64,000 bases of DNA from Desulforhopalus sp. (GTDB lineage: Bacteria; Desulfobacterota; Desulfobulbia; Desulfobulbales; Desulfocapsaceae): NCBI GenBank assembly GCA_030247675.1, contig JAOTRX010000002.1:1116001-1180000 (forward strand), in the 5' to 3' direction. The position numbers and the translations under genes are program-made. Under the pieces are notes generated by a model. The model was not told where the DNA came from and did not search any database. It was given only the letters and a program-made list of their open reading frames with translations. This document shows positions 1-9,603 of the stretch, piece after piece (position 1 is the stretch's first letter; the number at the start of each line of letters is the position of its first letter).

Positions 1-468
1 TTCGACGAGTTTGAAACCCTCGGCAAGGAACGCGGTGATCTGCACGAAACCGGTGAGATCAAACGCGTGGTGAGTTCGCTGCTCATGCAGATCGACAACC
101 TGCCGAGCCATGTGATGGTCATAGGGGCAACCAATCATGCGGAACTGCTGGACCGTGCAGTATGGCGGCGCTTCCAGGTCCGCATGACACTGCCCGGCCC
201 GACCCGTGCTCGCCTGACAGAGTGGTTCGAAAAATTCGAGCGCCGGATCAATATCCCTTTGGGATACGCGCCTGGCACTTTGGCCAAACGTCTCCAGGAA
301 TCGAATTTCGCGGAAGTCGAAGAGTTTGGCACGACCGTGTTCCGGCAGTATGTGCTCGAACAACCGAACGCCGACATGAAGGAAATCGTGTCCAAAACCC
401 TCCAGCACTGGTCCGCCAGATCAGTCACAGTAGCTCAACAGGACGGACCGGAGGTGAAGGATGCCTGA
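1..468 (+). CDS. ietA: AAA+ ATPase, IetA-like (5' end outside window)
   Basis: The reading frame is open from base 1, so only the C-terminal part (about 155 residues) is visible. It begins inside the Walker B motif (FDEFE), followed by a sensor-1 stretch (VIGATNH) and an arginine-finger segment (RAVWRRFQ), the order expected of a classical AAA+ ATPase. The Walker A motif must lie upstream. Its stop codon overlaps the start of the subtilase gene by 8 nt, so the two are translationally coupled. An AAA ATPase directly before an S8 protease is the layout of the IetAS anti-phage system, in which the two proteins are both needed for defence. The IetA name rests on this pairing and on the ATPase motifs. 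A generic ATPase of a protease pair is the alternative. Confidence 0.75.
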   Translation, partial: FDEFETLGKERGDLHETGEIKRVVSSLLMQIDNLPSHVMVIGATNHAELLDRAVWRRFQVRMTLPGPTRARLTEWFEKFERRINIPLGYAPGTLAKRLQESNFAEVEEFGTTVFRQYVLEQPNADMKEIVSKTLQHWSARSVTVAQQDGPEVKDA

Positions 469-3085
469 ACGCCCACTACTCCTTTTTCCGACGCCTGAGG
501 TTACTTCCAAGTCGAATCTTGGCGGCGGAGGTGGTCGTTCGCATCTGCCGACACATTTTCGGCAAGGGGAAAGGCTGGCTCCAAAATTTACTCAGCTACA
601 AGAAGCTGTTCGCGCCCGTAACATTGAGATCCAGCAAGCTGTGACGGGCATAGACCCTGAACAGGTCCTTGTTATGGAAACCATCGGGAGCGTCGAGGAT
701 TTCGCCAATGCTGTGAAGCGTATCGATGGCTTTGAGTGGATGGGTGAATTTGAGATCGACGAAATAGGCCCTGATCAGGACTTCTTCGATGAAAAACATC
801 CGGAGAAGGAGCTGAGTGGCCGCTTATACATGGTCATGACCAATCAGAGAGCTCTGGATGAGATGCTCTCCATGTGGCGTCGATATACGGACCAGGAGGA
901 CCCAAAACAGAAATTCGACGGTGGGCTCACGAAGTTTCGTGATGTATTTCTGCGCTTGAAAGATATTCGCCGGTGGGACGTCAAAGACAGGCTTCTGGAG
1001 ACCGGGGTGATTGATGCCTGGCGAGAAGATCTGGAGCATGACGGCGGCAGGCTTATACGGTTTGAAGTCGAACTTTGGTTTCGAAACAGCGAAGAGAAGA
1101 GAAGCCAAAGCTCAGCAATTGTCGCGAGTCTGATCCAGCAACTCGGCGGGCATGTCTTAGCTGAGTCACTGCATGAGGGCATTGCCTATCATGGCATATT
1201 GGCCGAGTTGCCAGCCAATGCCATCCAGGCCGTTGTCGATAATCCGAATACAGAACTGGTGAAATGTGACAGCGTCATGTTCTTTCGGCCTGTCGGACAG
1301 ATGCTTGCCGGGGAGGGACTTCTCGAAGACGAAGCAGTCTATTCTGATCTTGAAGAACATTCACTGCCGGATGGAGAGCCGGTAATTGCTGTTTTTGATG
1401 GGCTTCCATTGGCAAATCATCGACTCTTGAATGGAAGGCTAATCGTCGATGACCCTGACAATGTAGAAAGCACCTATAACGCCAATGAGCGCGTGCATGG
1501 CACATCGATGGCGTCTCTGATCGTCCACGGTGACCTTAACGATGGGCTGCGGCCATTAGGACGACCAGTGTATGTTCGTCCGATTATGCAGCCGATTCCA
1601 AATGATTTTCGGGCACCTCGCCGTGAACATATTCCGGATGACGTCCTGCTTGTGGACCTCATTCACCGATCCGTGAAAAGGCTATTTGAAGGCGATGGTT
1701 CAGAAGGCCCGGTGGCCCCTTCTGTAAGGGTGATCAATTTATCGATTGGTGATCCATATAGACAGTTCCTGCAGTCCATGAGCCCTGTAGCAAGGCTACT
1801 GGATTGGCTCAGTCTCACCTATGGTGTGCTTTTTATTGTAAGTGCTGGGAATCAGTCAGACGCTATACAACTTGGGATTTCACGGACCGAATTCGAATCT
1901 TCAGATCCCCAGGAGCAAGAAACTGCTGTTGTTAAAGCGCTTTTTTCAGATGCCCGGAATCGCAAGCTTCTCTCACCAGCTGAGAGTATCAACGGGCTGA
2001 CGGTTGGTTCAGTCCAATACGATTCGTCTCACTTCGGGGCGGTCAATAACAGATTCAACCCGTTTTTGCAGTTTTTGCCGAGCCCGGTTTCAGCGTTCGG
2101 CAGTGGTTATCGCAGAGCGATCAAGCCGGATATTGTCTTCCCGGGAGGCAGGGTCCTGTACCAGGAAGATCTCAGGTCTTCACGGCGAGATAACTACGTC
2201 ATAAAGCCGGTCGAACCCTCGATCCGGAATACTCCGCCAGGCAACAAAGCCGCTATCCCTGCTCGGCAATCTGGAAGCCTTGAAGGTATTGCCTATTCTT
2301 GTGGAACCAGCAATGCCGCTGCTTTGATGAGTCGTGCCGCTGGTATTTGTTACGACTCACTTCAACAAATCTTTGAAGAACAAGCTACGGAAGTTGATGC
2401 TCGTATTCACGAGGCCCCTTTACTGAAAGCCATGCTCGTTCATGGCTGTGCATGGGGAGATGTTGGCGCTCAAGTCGGGGACCTGCTGCGCACGCCAGAG
2501 AACAATCGACAGTTAAGCGGACTTGTGAGCAGGTGGATGGGCTATGGCGTTCCTCAAGTAGACCGCGTACTGGATTGTACTGAGCAGCGAGCCACCTTAT
2601 TGGGCTTTGGGCAGCTTTCTGATGGCGAGGCCCATGTGTTCAGATTGCCGTTGCCGCCTTCTTTAGGCGCTCGGCCTGAATGGCGACGGCTGACCGTTAC
2701 CATGGCATGGCTTTCGCCAATATCCGCAGGGACACAAAAGTATAGAACAGCAAGTCTATGGTTCGAGGTCGGCGGAGTTGTGCCTGCTAAAGATAGAAAA
2801 GAAAGCTGCAGCGGGACCGACGGCTGGCGTGCAGTAAGGCGGGGAACAGTACAACACGAAGTGTTTGAAGGCCAGAGAGCGGAGCCGTTCATCGACGGGG
2901 AAGTTATCGAAATCAAAGTGAACTGCCGGGAAGACGCAGGGAAAATTCATAACCCTGTCGCGTATGGATTGACCGTGTCGCTGGAGGTAGCCGAGGGCGT
3001 CGACATCGCTGTTTACAACGAAATCAGAACTCGCATTGCACCTGCGATTCAGATTCAGCAGGCAACAGATCAAGGTAGAGGGTAA
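461..3085 (+). CDS. ietS: S8 subtilisin-like serine protease, IetS-like
   Basis: An 874-residue protein with a subtilase domain in its middle. The catalytic Asp is about residue 313 (AVFDGLP), the His about residue 346 (VHGTSMAS) and the Ser about residue 617 (CGTSNAAA). The oxyanion-hole Asn sits in VSAGNQ. There is no signal peptide, so it should act in the cytoplasm. About 300 N-terminal residues precede the catalytic domain and may be a regulatory or target-sensing region. The start is supported by GGAGG six bases upstream. It overlaps the AAA ATPase by 8 nt and lies 7 nt before the BREX helicase, so it is probably cotranscribed with both. The cytoplasmic location and ATPase partner fit IetS better than a secreted degradative subtilase. 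Confidence 0.8.
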   Translation: MPERPLLLFPTPEVTSKSNLGGGGGRSHLPTHFRQGERLAPKFTQLQEAVRARNIEIQQAVTGIDPEQVLVMETIGSVEDFANAVKRIDGFEWMGEFEIDEIGPDQDFFDEKHPEKELSGRLYMVMTNQRALDEMLSMWRRYTDQEDPKQKFDGGLTKFRDVFLRLKDIRRWDVKDRLLETGVIDAWREDLEHDGGRLIRFEVELWFRNSEEKRSQSSAIVASLIQQLGGHVLAESLHEGIAYHGILAELPANAIQAVVDNPNTELVKCDSVMFFRPVGQMLAGEGLLEDEAVYSDLEEHSLPDGEPVIAVFDGLPLANHRLLNGRLIVDDPDNVESTYNANERVHGTSMASLIVHGDLNDGLRPLGRPVYVRPIMQPIPNDFRAPRREHIPDDVLLVDLIHRSVKRLFEGDGSEGPVAPSVRVINLSIGDPYRQFLQSMSPVARLLDWLSLTYGVLFIVSAGNQSDAIQLGISRTEFESSDPQEQETAVVKALFSDARNRKLLSPAESINGLTVGSVQYDSSHFGAVNNRFNPFLQFLPSPVSAFGSGYRRAIKPDIVFPGGRVLYQEDLRSSRRDNYVIKPVEPSIRNTPPGNKAAIPARQSGSLEGIAYSCGTSNAAALMSRAAGICYDSLQQIFEEQATEVDARIHEAPLLKAMLVHGCAWGDVGAQVGDLLRTPENNRQLSGLVSRWMGYGVPQVDRVLDCTEQRATLLGFGQLSDGEAHVFRLPLPPSLGARPEWRRLTVTMAWLSPISAGTQKYRTASLWFEVGGVVPAKDRKESCSGTDGWRAVRRGTVQHEVFEGQRAEPFIDGEVIEIKVNCREDAGKIHNPVAYGLTVSLEVAEGVDIAVYNEIRTRIAPAIQIQQATDQGRG

Positions 3086-3092
3086 TTAGCGG

Positions 3093-5990
3093 ATGGAGTC
3101 GCTTTGGCAATACAGCACCGTTCATAACAGCGCCTGCAAGGTCATCGAAGAACAGACCTTGTGGGGGCAGACGGTGTGCCGTGTCTGGTTGCCGAACCAG
3201 GACGCGGTAGTGCGCGTGCCCCGCTCCGCCTTGCGGCCGCTGAGTGCCGATCTGCAGCCGGAGATCGAGGCCGGGCGCATTGCCTATGTGGCCGCCGCAG
3301 CCAAGGTGGCCGAGGTGCTCGAAGGTTCCACCAGCGCCACCGAGGGCCATGTATTGCTGGCTCCCATGGAGTCCAACGTCATTCCGCTGCCGCACCAGAT
3401 ACACGCCTTGTCCCGGGCCATCTCCGGTGACCGCGTGCGCTACCTGCTGGCCGACGAGGTGGGTCTCGGCAAGACCATCGAGGCCGGGCTGGTCATGCGC
3501 GAGCTCAAACTGCGCGGACTGGTGCGTCGGACATTGGTCGTCTCGCCGAAGGGAATCGCTACCCAGTGGGTGGCGGAAATGCAGACCCACTTCAACGAGC
3601 AGTTCCAGCTCGTGCTGGGCGACGACATCGGCACATTGCAACGCCTGGCTCCAGGGGCGGATCACCGGAGCTCAGCCTGGTCGATGTTTGATCAGGTCAT
3701 CGTCTCCCTGGATTCGGTCAAACCCATGGACAAGCGGCGCGGCTGGACCGCCGAGCGCGTCGCCGAATACAACCACAGCCGGTTCGAGGATCTGATTACC
3801 GCCGGTTGGGATCTGGTGATCGTGGACGAAGCGCACCGCCTTGGTGGCAGCACCGATCAGGTCGCCCGCTACAAACTCGGCAAGGGGCTGGCGGAAGCCG
3901 CGCCCTATGTGCTGCTCCTTTCGGCGACTCCCCACCAGGGGAAGACCGATGCCTTCCATCGGCTGATGAACCTGCTGGATGACGATGCCTTTCCGGATAT
4001 GGACAGCGTCTCCCGCGACCGGGTGGCTCCGTATGTCATCCGTACCGAGAAGCGCAAGGCCATCGATGCCGACGGCAAGCCGCTCTTCAAACCCCGGCGG
4101 ACGCAGATGGCCCCGGTGGCCTGGGAGAGCCGTCATCGCCTGCAGCAGCTCCTTTACGAAGCGGTGACCGACTATGTGCGCGAGGGCTACAACCAGGCCC
4201 TGCGCGAGAAAAAGCGCCATATCGGCTTCCTGATGATCCTGATGCAGCGTCTGGTGGTCTCCAGCACCCGGGCGATCCGCATTACGCTGGAACGACGGCT
4301 CGCGGCGCTCAAGGAAGGCGAACAGCAGGCCAGCCTGCGCCTGGCGGAGCTGGAAAACGGTACGGAGGGATCGGAAAGCCCAGACGATGAAATGGCCGAG
4401 CTGTATGACATGGACGGCCAGGAGCTGCTCGATGAGCTGCTGAAATCCCACGTGTCGGCTCTGCAGAGCGAAGGAAGCCATGTTGAGACCCTGCTCGAAG
4501 CGGCGGTCCGTTGTGAGCAGGCGGGTCCGGATGCCAAGGCCGAGGCTCTGATCGAGTGGATCTACAAGCTGCAAGCCGAGGAAAACGAACCGGATCTGAA
4601 GGTGCTGATCTTCACCGAGTTCGTGCCGACCCAGCAGATGCTGAAGGAGTTTCTGGAAGCCCGGGGAATCTCGGTGGTCACCCTGAACGGCTCCATGGCC
4701 ATGGAGGAACGTGGGGCAGCCCAGGATGCCTTCCGCAAATCGCACCGCGTATTGGTCTCCACCGATGCGGGCGGTGAGGGTCTGAACCTGCAGTTCGCCC
4801 ATGTCATCATCAACTACGACATTCCCTGGAACCCCATGCGGCTAGAGCAGCGTATCGGCCGCGTGGACCGTATCGGCCAGCCCAAAACCGTACAGGCGAT
4901 CAATTTCGTATTTGAGGATTCAGTCGAGTTCCGGGTCCGCGAAGTTCTGGAGCAGAAGCTCTCGGTGATCTTCGACGAGTTCGGCATCGACAAGACCGGC
5001 GACGTGCTCGACTCGGCGCAGGCCGGTGAGTTGTTCGAGGATGTGTTCGCCTCGGCCATCCTTAATCCTGACGGCATCGAAACCTCCGTCGATCACACGG
5101 TGGCCAGGATTCGGGATGAGATTCAGCAGGTGCGCGAGGCCTCCGCCATCTACGGCATATCCGAAGAGCCGGATGTGCAAACCGCTGAGCGTCTGCGCTC
5201 GCATCCGCTGCCCCACTGGGTGGAACGGATGACGGTGGGCTACCTCAATTCACACGGCGGCGCAGCCAGTCGCAAGCGCTCATGGTGGGATCTGAATTGG
5301 CCGGATGGCCAGGAACACCGCAAAGCCGTATTCAGCGCTCGGGAAGCGGATCGTCTAACCGACGCAACCCTGCTCAATCTCGAAAACAGCCGTGTCCGTG
5401 GTCTTGCCCTGAACCTGCCCCAGGTCGCGGCAGGTCAGCCATTGCCGTGCGTAACCGTAAGCGGGCTGCCAGCCAGCATCTCCGGACTCTGGGGGCTCTT
5501 TGAGATCCGTCTTCAGGCCGGAATGCACCAGAAGACACAACTCCTGCGCATCCCCATGGTGCGGCGTGGCTATGTCAGCGTGTTTTTGAGCGAGGAAGGC
5601 AAACTGTTTCTGCCCACGGCCCGGCATATCTGGGATGCGCTGCAGACAGCGGAAGCCGAGGTGCAAGCCACCCTCGGGCAGGATGACTCTATCACCGCCC
5701 ATGAGCGTTTGCAGATTGCTGCCGAACAGGCCGGACAGGAGCTATTCGATGCCCTGCAGCAGGCGCACCTCGCCTCGGTGAACAGGGAAGAGGAACGCGG
5801 CATGGTCGCCTTCACCTCTCGGCGCAAGGCCATCGAACGAGTTGGGCTGCCCGAAGTGCGCCAGTACCGTCTGGCCCGCTGCGCTGCTGAGGAAAATGAG
5901 TGGCGGCATGAACTGCAATCAGCGCGGCAGATCGTACCGGAAATCCGGTCTCTGCTGATGCTGCGGATCATCAAGGGAGGCGCTCAATGA
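3093..5990 (+). CDS. brxHII: SNF2/RapA-like DEAD/DEAH helicase, BREX type 3 BrxHII
   Basis: A 965-residue superfamily 2 helicase. Visible motifs are Walker A with Lys127 (EVGLGKT), the DEAH box at 245-248 (VDEAHRLGG), motif III (LLSATPHQGKT) and motif VI at 586 onward (QRIGRVDRIGQ). The helicase core resembles RapA/SNF2 proteins, and the last 350 residues carry no motif I recognise. It is followed by pglZ (4-nt ATGA overlap) and brxA, the order described for the distal part of type 3 BREX operons, hence the BrxHII call. The SNF2 helicase DrmD of DISARM is a similar protein, but the PglZ neighbour argues for BREX. The core genes brxF, brxC and the methyltransferase pglX would have to lie upstream of the window. 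Confidence 0.75.
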   Translation: MESLWQYSTVHNSACKVIEEQTLWGQTVCRVWLPNQDAVVRVPRSALRPLSADLQPEIEAGRIAYVAAAAKVAEVLEGSTSATEGHVLLAPMESNVIPLPHQIHALSRAISGDRVRYLLADEVGLGKTIEAGLVMRELKLRGLVRRTLVVSPKGIATQWVAEMQTHFNEQFQLVLGDDIGTLQRLAPGADHRSSAWSMFDQVIVSLDSVKPMDKRRGWTAERVAEYNHSRFEDLITAGWDLVIVDEAHRLGGSTDQVARYKLGKGLAEAAPYVLLLSATPHQGKTDAFHRLMNLLDDDAFPDMDSVSRDRVAPYVIRTEKRKAIDADGKPLFKPRRTQMAPVAWESRHRLQQLLYEAVTDYVREGYNQALREKKRHIGFLMILMQRLVVSSTRAIRITLERRLAALKEGEQQASLRLAELENGTEGSESPDDEMAELYDMDGQELLDELLKSHVSALQSEGSHVETLLEAAVRCEQAGPDAKAEALIEWIYKLQAEENEPDLKVLIFTEFVPTQQMLKEFLEARGISVVTLNGSMAMEERGAAQDAFRKSHRVLVSTDAGGEGLNLQFAHVIINYDIPWNPMRLEQRIGRVDRIGQPKTVQAINFVFEDSVEFRVREVLEQKLSVIFDEFGIDKTGDVLDSAQAGELFEDVFASAILNPDGIETSVDHTVARIRDEIQQVREASAIYGISEEPDVQTAERLRSHPLPHWVERMTVGYLNSHGGAASRKRSWWDLNWPDGQEHRKAVFSAREADRLTDATLLNLENSRVRGLALNLPQVAAGQPLPCVTVSGLPASISGLWGLFEIRLQAGMHQKTQLLRIPMVRRGYVSVFLSEEGKLFLPTARHIWDALQTAEAEVQATLGQDDSITAHERLQIAAEQAGQELFDALQQAHLASVNREEERGMVAFTSRRKAIERVGLPEVRQYRLARCAAEENEWRHELQSARQIVPEIRSLLMLRIIKGGAQ

Positions 5991-7981
5991 GTAGTTGGCG
6001 AGACGCCATCCTGAACGACTTTGTGCCCAACGTCAGCAAGCTGACCCTGGTCGCGGACCCGGATTGTCTGCTGACCGAGGAGAAGCTGGCATTGGAGCTT
6101 CGCGGGCGCGGGTTCGACCTGATCGAGTTCAGTGATCCGGTCGAATTCAGATACGCCTATGAGTCAAAGTACCGTTCGATATGGGACCGGGGTGAGCACA
6201 CCGATCTGGTGGTAGTCCTCCGCTTGCAGGATGCGGAGCTGGAATCCTTGCCTTACGACCTACTCCAGGCGGGCCGCAAGCTTTCATTCAACTTGGGGGA
6301 TCTCTTTCCCAACCTGAGCTATCCGGTCATTGAAAAGCTCGACAGGAGCTTGCTGGATTCGCTTTTTGAGGCCCAGCGCAAGTCGCCGCCGGATCGCATG
6401 GGCGACAACGCCACCAAGGATTTCATTCTCCGTCATGTGTTCGGCATTGCGGCCGAACTGATTGGGGGCGAGGTGGAGCTGCTTCGCGCCTTGCTGCGCC
6501 TGCACTACGGCAAACTCCAACTCCCGCTGATGCTGGCCGAGCGGCTTATCCAGGTTCTCAAAGGGCATGATGGATTCAAGGCTTGGCCGCTCTCTGAAAT
6601 CGTTCCGGACGATGAGGCGTTCTTCGCCTTTTTGCAGGAACGCTGGCCGCTATTTCTTTCCAGGCTCGGCAGCGCTCATCAGGTACGGGAGGATTCGCCG
6701 GAATACGGCCTCAAGTATCCCGGCCCTGATCGCCTGCCGTTCGACCATCAGGACATCAAGGTCTACATCGACAACCTGTTCCTGGAGGGGAAACTCAGCC
6801 CTGTCGAGGCCAAAGGCATTGAAGTGGATGCCGGGTCCTGGGTCCGAAGCGGCATCGCCACCTCCGGCGTGGACGATGACGAGCTGCGGATCTCTCGCTT
6901 GTTTGGCCTTGTCGAGAAGGAACTGCCCACTGCGGAAGCGCGTTACTCGGACTGGACCGCCTTTGCGTTGAAATGGGCCGAACTCTCTTCGCTGGTTCAT
7001 TGCGGCAACAGCACCGAGTATCAGACCCGGCTCAGGGAAATCGGCGATGCACTGAACGCGACCTTTGCCGCTTGGCTGGCCGACCACTACTCCAGTCTGA
7101 TCAACTTGCCGCCGACCAATCCTGCCATGCTCCACCATGTGCCGCGCCGCCTGGCTCGGGATATCGAGGACTCCGGTAGCAGCCGTGCCGCGTTGATTGT
7201 GGTTGACGGCCTGGCCTTGGATCAGTGGGTAACCATTCGCCAGCTTCTGCAAAAGCAGGACGCCAATCTGGTCATGCGCGAATCCGCGACCTTCGCCTGG
7301 ATTCCGACGCTGACCTCGGTATCGCGGCAATCGATCTTCTCGGGCAAGCCGCCACTCTATTTCCCGTCATCCATCAACTCGACCAACAGCGAAGAGAAAC
7401 TCTGGAAACAATTCTGGGAAGGCCATGGTCTGTCCCGGCTGGATGTCGCTTACCAGCGAGGTCTTGGCGACGGCGATGCTGCGGGCGTCCTCGACTCCGC
7501 AATCCACCCCGGAAAGACCAAGGTGGTGGGGTTGGTCGTGGACAAGGTGGACAAGATCATGCACGGCATGCAACTCGGCTCGGCCGGGATGCACAACCAG
7601 ATCAAGCAGTGGTGCCATGCAGGATTTCTTTCCGCGATGGTCGGCCAACTGCTGGATTACGGCTATGAGGTCTGGCTGACGGCCGATCACGGCAACATCC
7701 AATGCGACGGCAAAGGCCGCCCGTCTGAAGGTGTGATTGCCGAAACTCGCGGCGAGCGGGTTCGTGTTTATCCAACGCCGGAACTCCGCGCTCAGGTGGC
7801 TGGGGCCTTCCCGTTTGCCCACGAGTGGCAGCCGGTCGGATTGCCAGCAGATTATTTCCCCCTGGTGGCCGGTGGCCGCGACGCATTCGTGAACCCGGGA
7901 GATGCCATCGTAGGTCACGGCGGTGTAGCCATCGAAGAAGTTATCGTGCCCCTTGTGAAGTTTGAAAGAAGGACACGGTGA
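5987..7981 (+). CDS. pglZ: BREX type 3 phosphatase-like protein PglZ
   Basis: A 664-residue protein whose C-terminal half is a PglZ domain of the alkaline phosphatase superfamily. Metal-site signatures are visible as VVDGLALDQW (Asp407) and TADHGN (Asp567-His568), followed by a GHGG segment near the C-terminus. PglZ is the signature component of all BREX systems and is needed for phage exclusion and host methylation. The N-terminal 380 residues are helical-looking and have no motif I know. The start overlaps the helicase stop by 4 nt (ATGA) and the stop overlaps the brxA start, which indicates one tightly coupled operon. The length fits type 3 PglZ. Confidence 0.88.
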   Translation: MSSWRDAILNDFVPNVSKLTLVADPDCLLTEEKLALELRGRGFDLIEFSDPVEFRYAYESKYRSIWDRGEHTDLVVVLRLQDAELESLPYDLLQAGRKLSFNLGDLFPNLSYPVIEKLDRSLLDSLFEAQRKSPPDRMGDNATKDFILRHVFGIAAELIGGEVELLRALLRLHYGKLQLPLMLAERLIQVLKGHDGFKAWPLSEIVPDDEAFFAFLQERWPLFLSRLGSAHQVREDSPEYGLKYPGPDRLPFDHQDIKVYIDNLFLEGKLSPVEAKGIEVDAGSWVRSGIATSGVDDDELRISRLFGLVEKELPTAEARYSDWTAFALKWAELSSLVHCGNSTEYQTRLREIGDALNATFAAWLADHYSSLINLPPTNPAMLHHVPRRLARDIEDSGSSRAALIVVDGLALDQWVTIRQLLQKQDANLVMRESATFAWIPTLTSVSRQSIFSGKPPLYFPSSINSTNSEEKLWKQFWEGHGLSRLDVAYQRGLGDGDAAGVLDSAIHPGKTKVVGLVVDKVDKIMHGMQLGSAGMHNQIKQWCHAGFLSAMVGQLLDYGYEVWLTADHGNIQCDGKGRPSEGVIAETRGERVRVYPTPELRAQVAGAFPFAHEWQPVGLPADYFPLVAGGRDAFVNPGDAIVGHGGVAIEEVIVPLVKFERRTR

Positions 7982-8736
7982 TGGGCAAAAGACACGAAGC
8001 CATTGGCATCAAGCAGGCGATTCGTTTCGAGTGGATGCAGAAAGCAGCCAATCTGCTGCTGGCGGGACTCGACGCCAAAACCATCCGCCAGGAGCTGCAT
8101 GAGTTCCTCGCGGATCGAAAAGGCAACGGCTCCGAAGGCGAACGAAGTGATCAGACCCGGACCTTTGTCGTCAACAATCTGATGAAGATCTGGGTCTCTC
8201 CTGACCCCGAGTTGATTCCATTCCGGGATGCCTCGCTGGCGTTTCTGAGGGAAAACCCGTCCATGGCCCTGGCGGTCCACTGGGGGATGATCTCGGCGGT
8301 CTATCCCTTCTGGTTAAATGTGGCCCGGCAGACCGGCCGTCTGCTGGCCTTGCAGGACCAAGTGACCCAGACGCAGATCATTAATCGCCTTAAGGAACAG
8401 TATGGCGACCGGCAGACCGTGAGCCGCTATGCGAGATTTGTCATCCGCTCCTTTGTCGCCTGGGGAGCCCTGAAAGATTCCGAGGCTAAAGGCTGCTATG
8501 AGAAAGCCGCTCCTGTGAGCATTGCCGAGCCAAACCTGGCCATCCTGATGTTCGAGTCCGCACTCCTGGCCACCCCGGAGGCCAAGGGCGCATTGGGGCT
8601 GCTACTGAACAACCCGGCATTCTTCCCATTCCAGCTCCCTGTGATGACAGGAGATTTTGTTTCCCAGCGCAGCGACCGGATCGACGTGGTTCGCTATGGG
8701 CTGGACGATGAGCTGTTGAAATTGAAGGGCAACTAA
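7981..8736 (+). CDS. brxA: BrxA family protein (DUF1819)
   Basis: A 251-residue protein resembling BrxA, a small BREX component with a NusB-like fold that binds DNA in studied homologues. Recognition rests on its position as the last gene after pglZ, its size, and family-like segments such as TRTFVVNNLMKIW and the Arg/Tyr-rich region around residue 160. I chose ATG 7981, which overlaps the pglZ stop as TGATG and has GAAGGA about seven bases upstream; an in-frame GTG lies one codon earlier. The gene ends 18 nt before hamA, so BREX transcription may read into the Hachiman genes. No catalytic motif is visible. Confidence 0.75.
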   Translation: MGKRHEAIGIKQAIRFEWMQKAANLLLAGLDAKTIRQELHEFLADRKGNGSEGERSDQTRTFVVNNLMKIWVSPDPELIPFRDASLAFLRENPSMALAVHWGMISAVYPFWLNVARQTGRLLALQDQVTQTQIINRLKEQYGDRQTVSRYARFVIRSFVAWGALKDSEAKGCYEKAAPVSIAEPNLAILMFESALLATPEAKGALGLLLNNPAFFPFQLPVMTGDFVSQRSDRIDVVRYGLDDELLKLKGN

Positions 8737-8754
8737 ATCAGGGATGGGACGTGA

Positions 8755-9603
8755 ATGCCTTGGACTTCGGAACACACTAAATGGCTCATCGACACCGGCG
8801 AACGACTGAAGACTGCCGACGGCAAGGAAGTCGAAGTCTGGGAGTTCCGTCATGAGAAAGACGAGGCAGTGCTCTCCGCATGGGCGAAACACTTCCGGAA
8901 TCATTATTGCCTGGATGCTGAAATCGATTTCCTGCGGGGAAAGCAAACTCGTAAAGACTATCTCAATACACTTAAATTCCCTTGCTGTTCTACGAAGCTT
9001 GGCCCGGGAATACGAGCCGGTGATTTTGGTGAAATTCTCGTTGCTGACTACCTCCAGTGGCTCCTCGGCTTCTGGGTTCCGAGGGTACGCTGGGGCGCCA
9101 AGGTCATTCGTGACGAGTCACCAAAAGGAAGCGATGTCATTGGATTTCGCTTCCACAAAAAGGACTGTTCGTCGTCTCCAAAGGATGTGTTGATTGTATT
9201 CGAGGCAAAAACTAAGTTCTCCGGTTCTGGAAAAAACCGGCTACAAGATGCCATTAATGATTCAGCAAAAGATCACCTCCGCATAGGTGAATCACTCCAC
9301 TTCATTAAGCAAAAGCTGTTCGATAAAGGAAATAGAAAACAAGCTGAGCTAATTGATCGATTTCAGAATCCAGTAGACGTTCCTTACAAGGAGTCCTTTG
9401 GTGCCGCAGCAATCATCTCAGATGAACATTTCGATACGAATGCCATAGTATCTTCCAACTGCGGGAAGATTCCGAAGGCTCCAAAATCAAAGGAGCATAT
9501 TCCTCACCCAAACGGAGACTGTCTGGTTCTCTTGGTTATCAAGGGACCCGGCATGATGGACCTTGTCCACGAGCTCTACAGGAGGGCTGCGGATGAGGCC
9601 TGA
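8755..9603 (+). CDS. hamA: Hachiman nuclease HamA (DUF1837)
   Basis: A 282-residue protein with the features of HamA, the PD-(D/E)XK-like nuclease of the Hachiman anti-phage system. Likely catalytic residues are Glu93 (RAGDFGEIL), Asp127 (KGSDVIGF) and Glu150-x-Lys152 (VFEAKTK). In studied Hachiman systems HamA is held inactive by the helicase HamB and degrades DNA once released. The hamB gene follows with an 11-nt overlap. The ribosome-binding site before ATG 8755 is weak. It sits 18 nt after brxA, so it may share the BREX transcript. Assignment is supported jointly by motifs and partner. Confidence 0.85.
   Translation: MPWTSEHTKWLIDTGERLKTADGKEVEVWEFRHEKDEAVLSAWAKHFRNHYCLDAEIDFLRGKQTRKDYLNTLKFPCCSTKLGPGIRAGDFGEILVADYLQWLLGFWVPRVRWGAKVIRDESPKGSDVIGFRFHKKDCSSSPKDVLIVFEAKTKFSGSGKNRLQDAINDSAKDHLRIGESLHFIKQKLFDKGNRKQAELIDRFQNPVDVPYKESFGAAAIISDEHFDTNAIVSSNCGKIPKAPKSKEHIPHPNGDCLVLLVIKGPGMMDLVHELYRRAADEA

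Noticed and set aside
3672..4802. A 376-codon open frame on the minus strand inside the BREX helicase gene
   Set aside because: It is a shadow of a GC-rich gene with clear helicase motifs in the sense frame. It has no recognisable domain.
3093..5990. Reading the SNF2 helicase as DrmD of a DISARM system
   Set aside because: DISARM would need drmA, drmB, drmC or a methyltransferase nearby. The immediate pglZ and brxA genes fit BREX type 3 instead.
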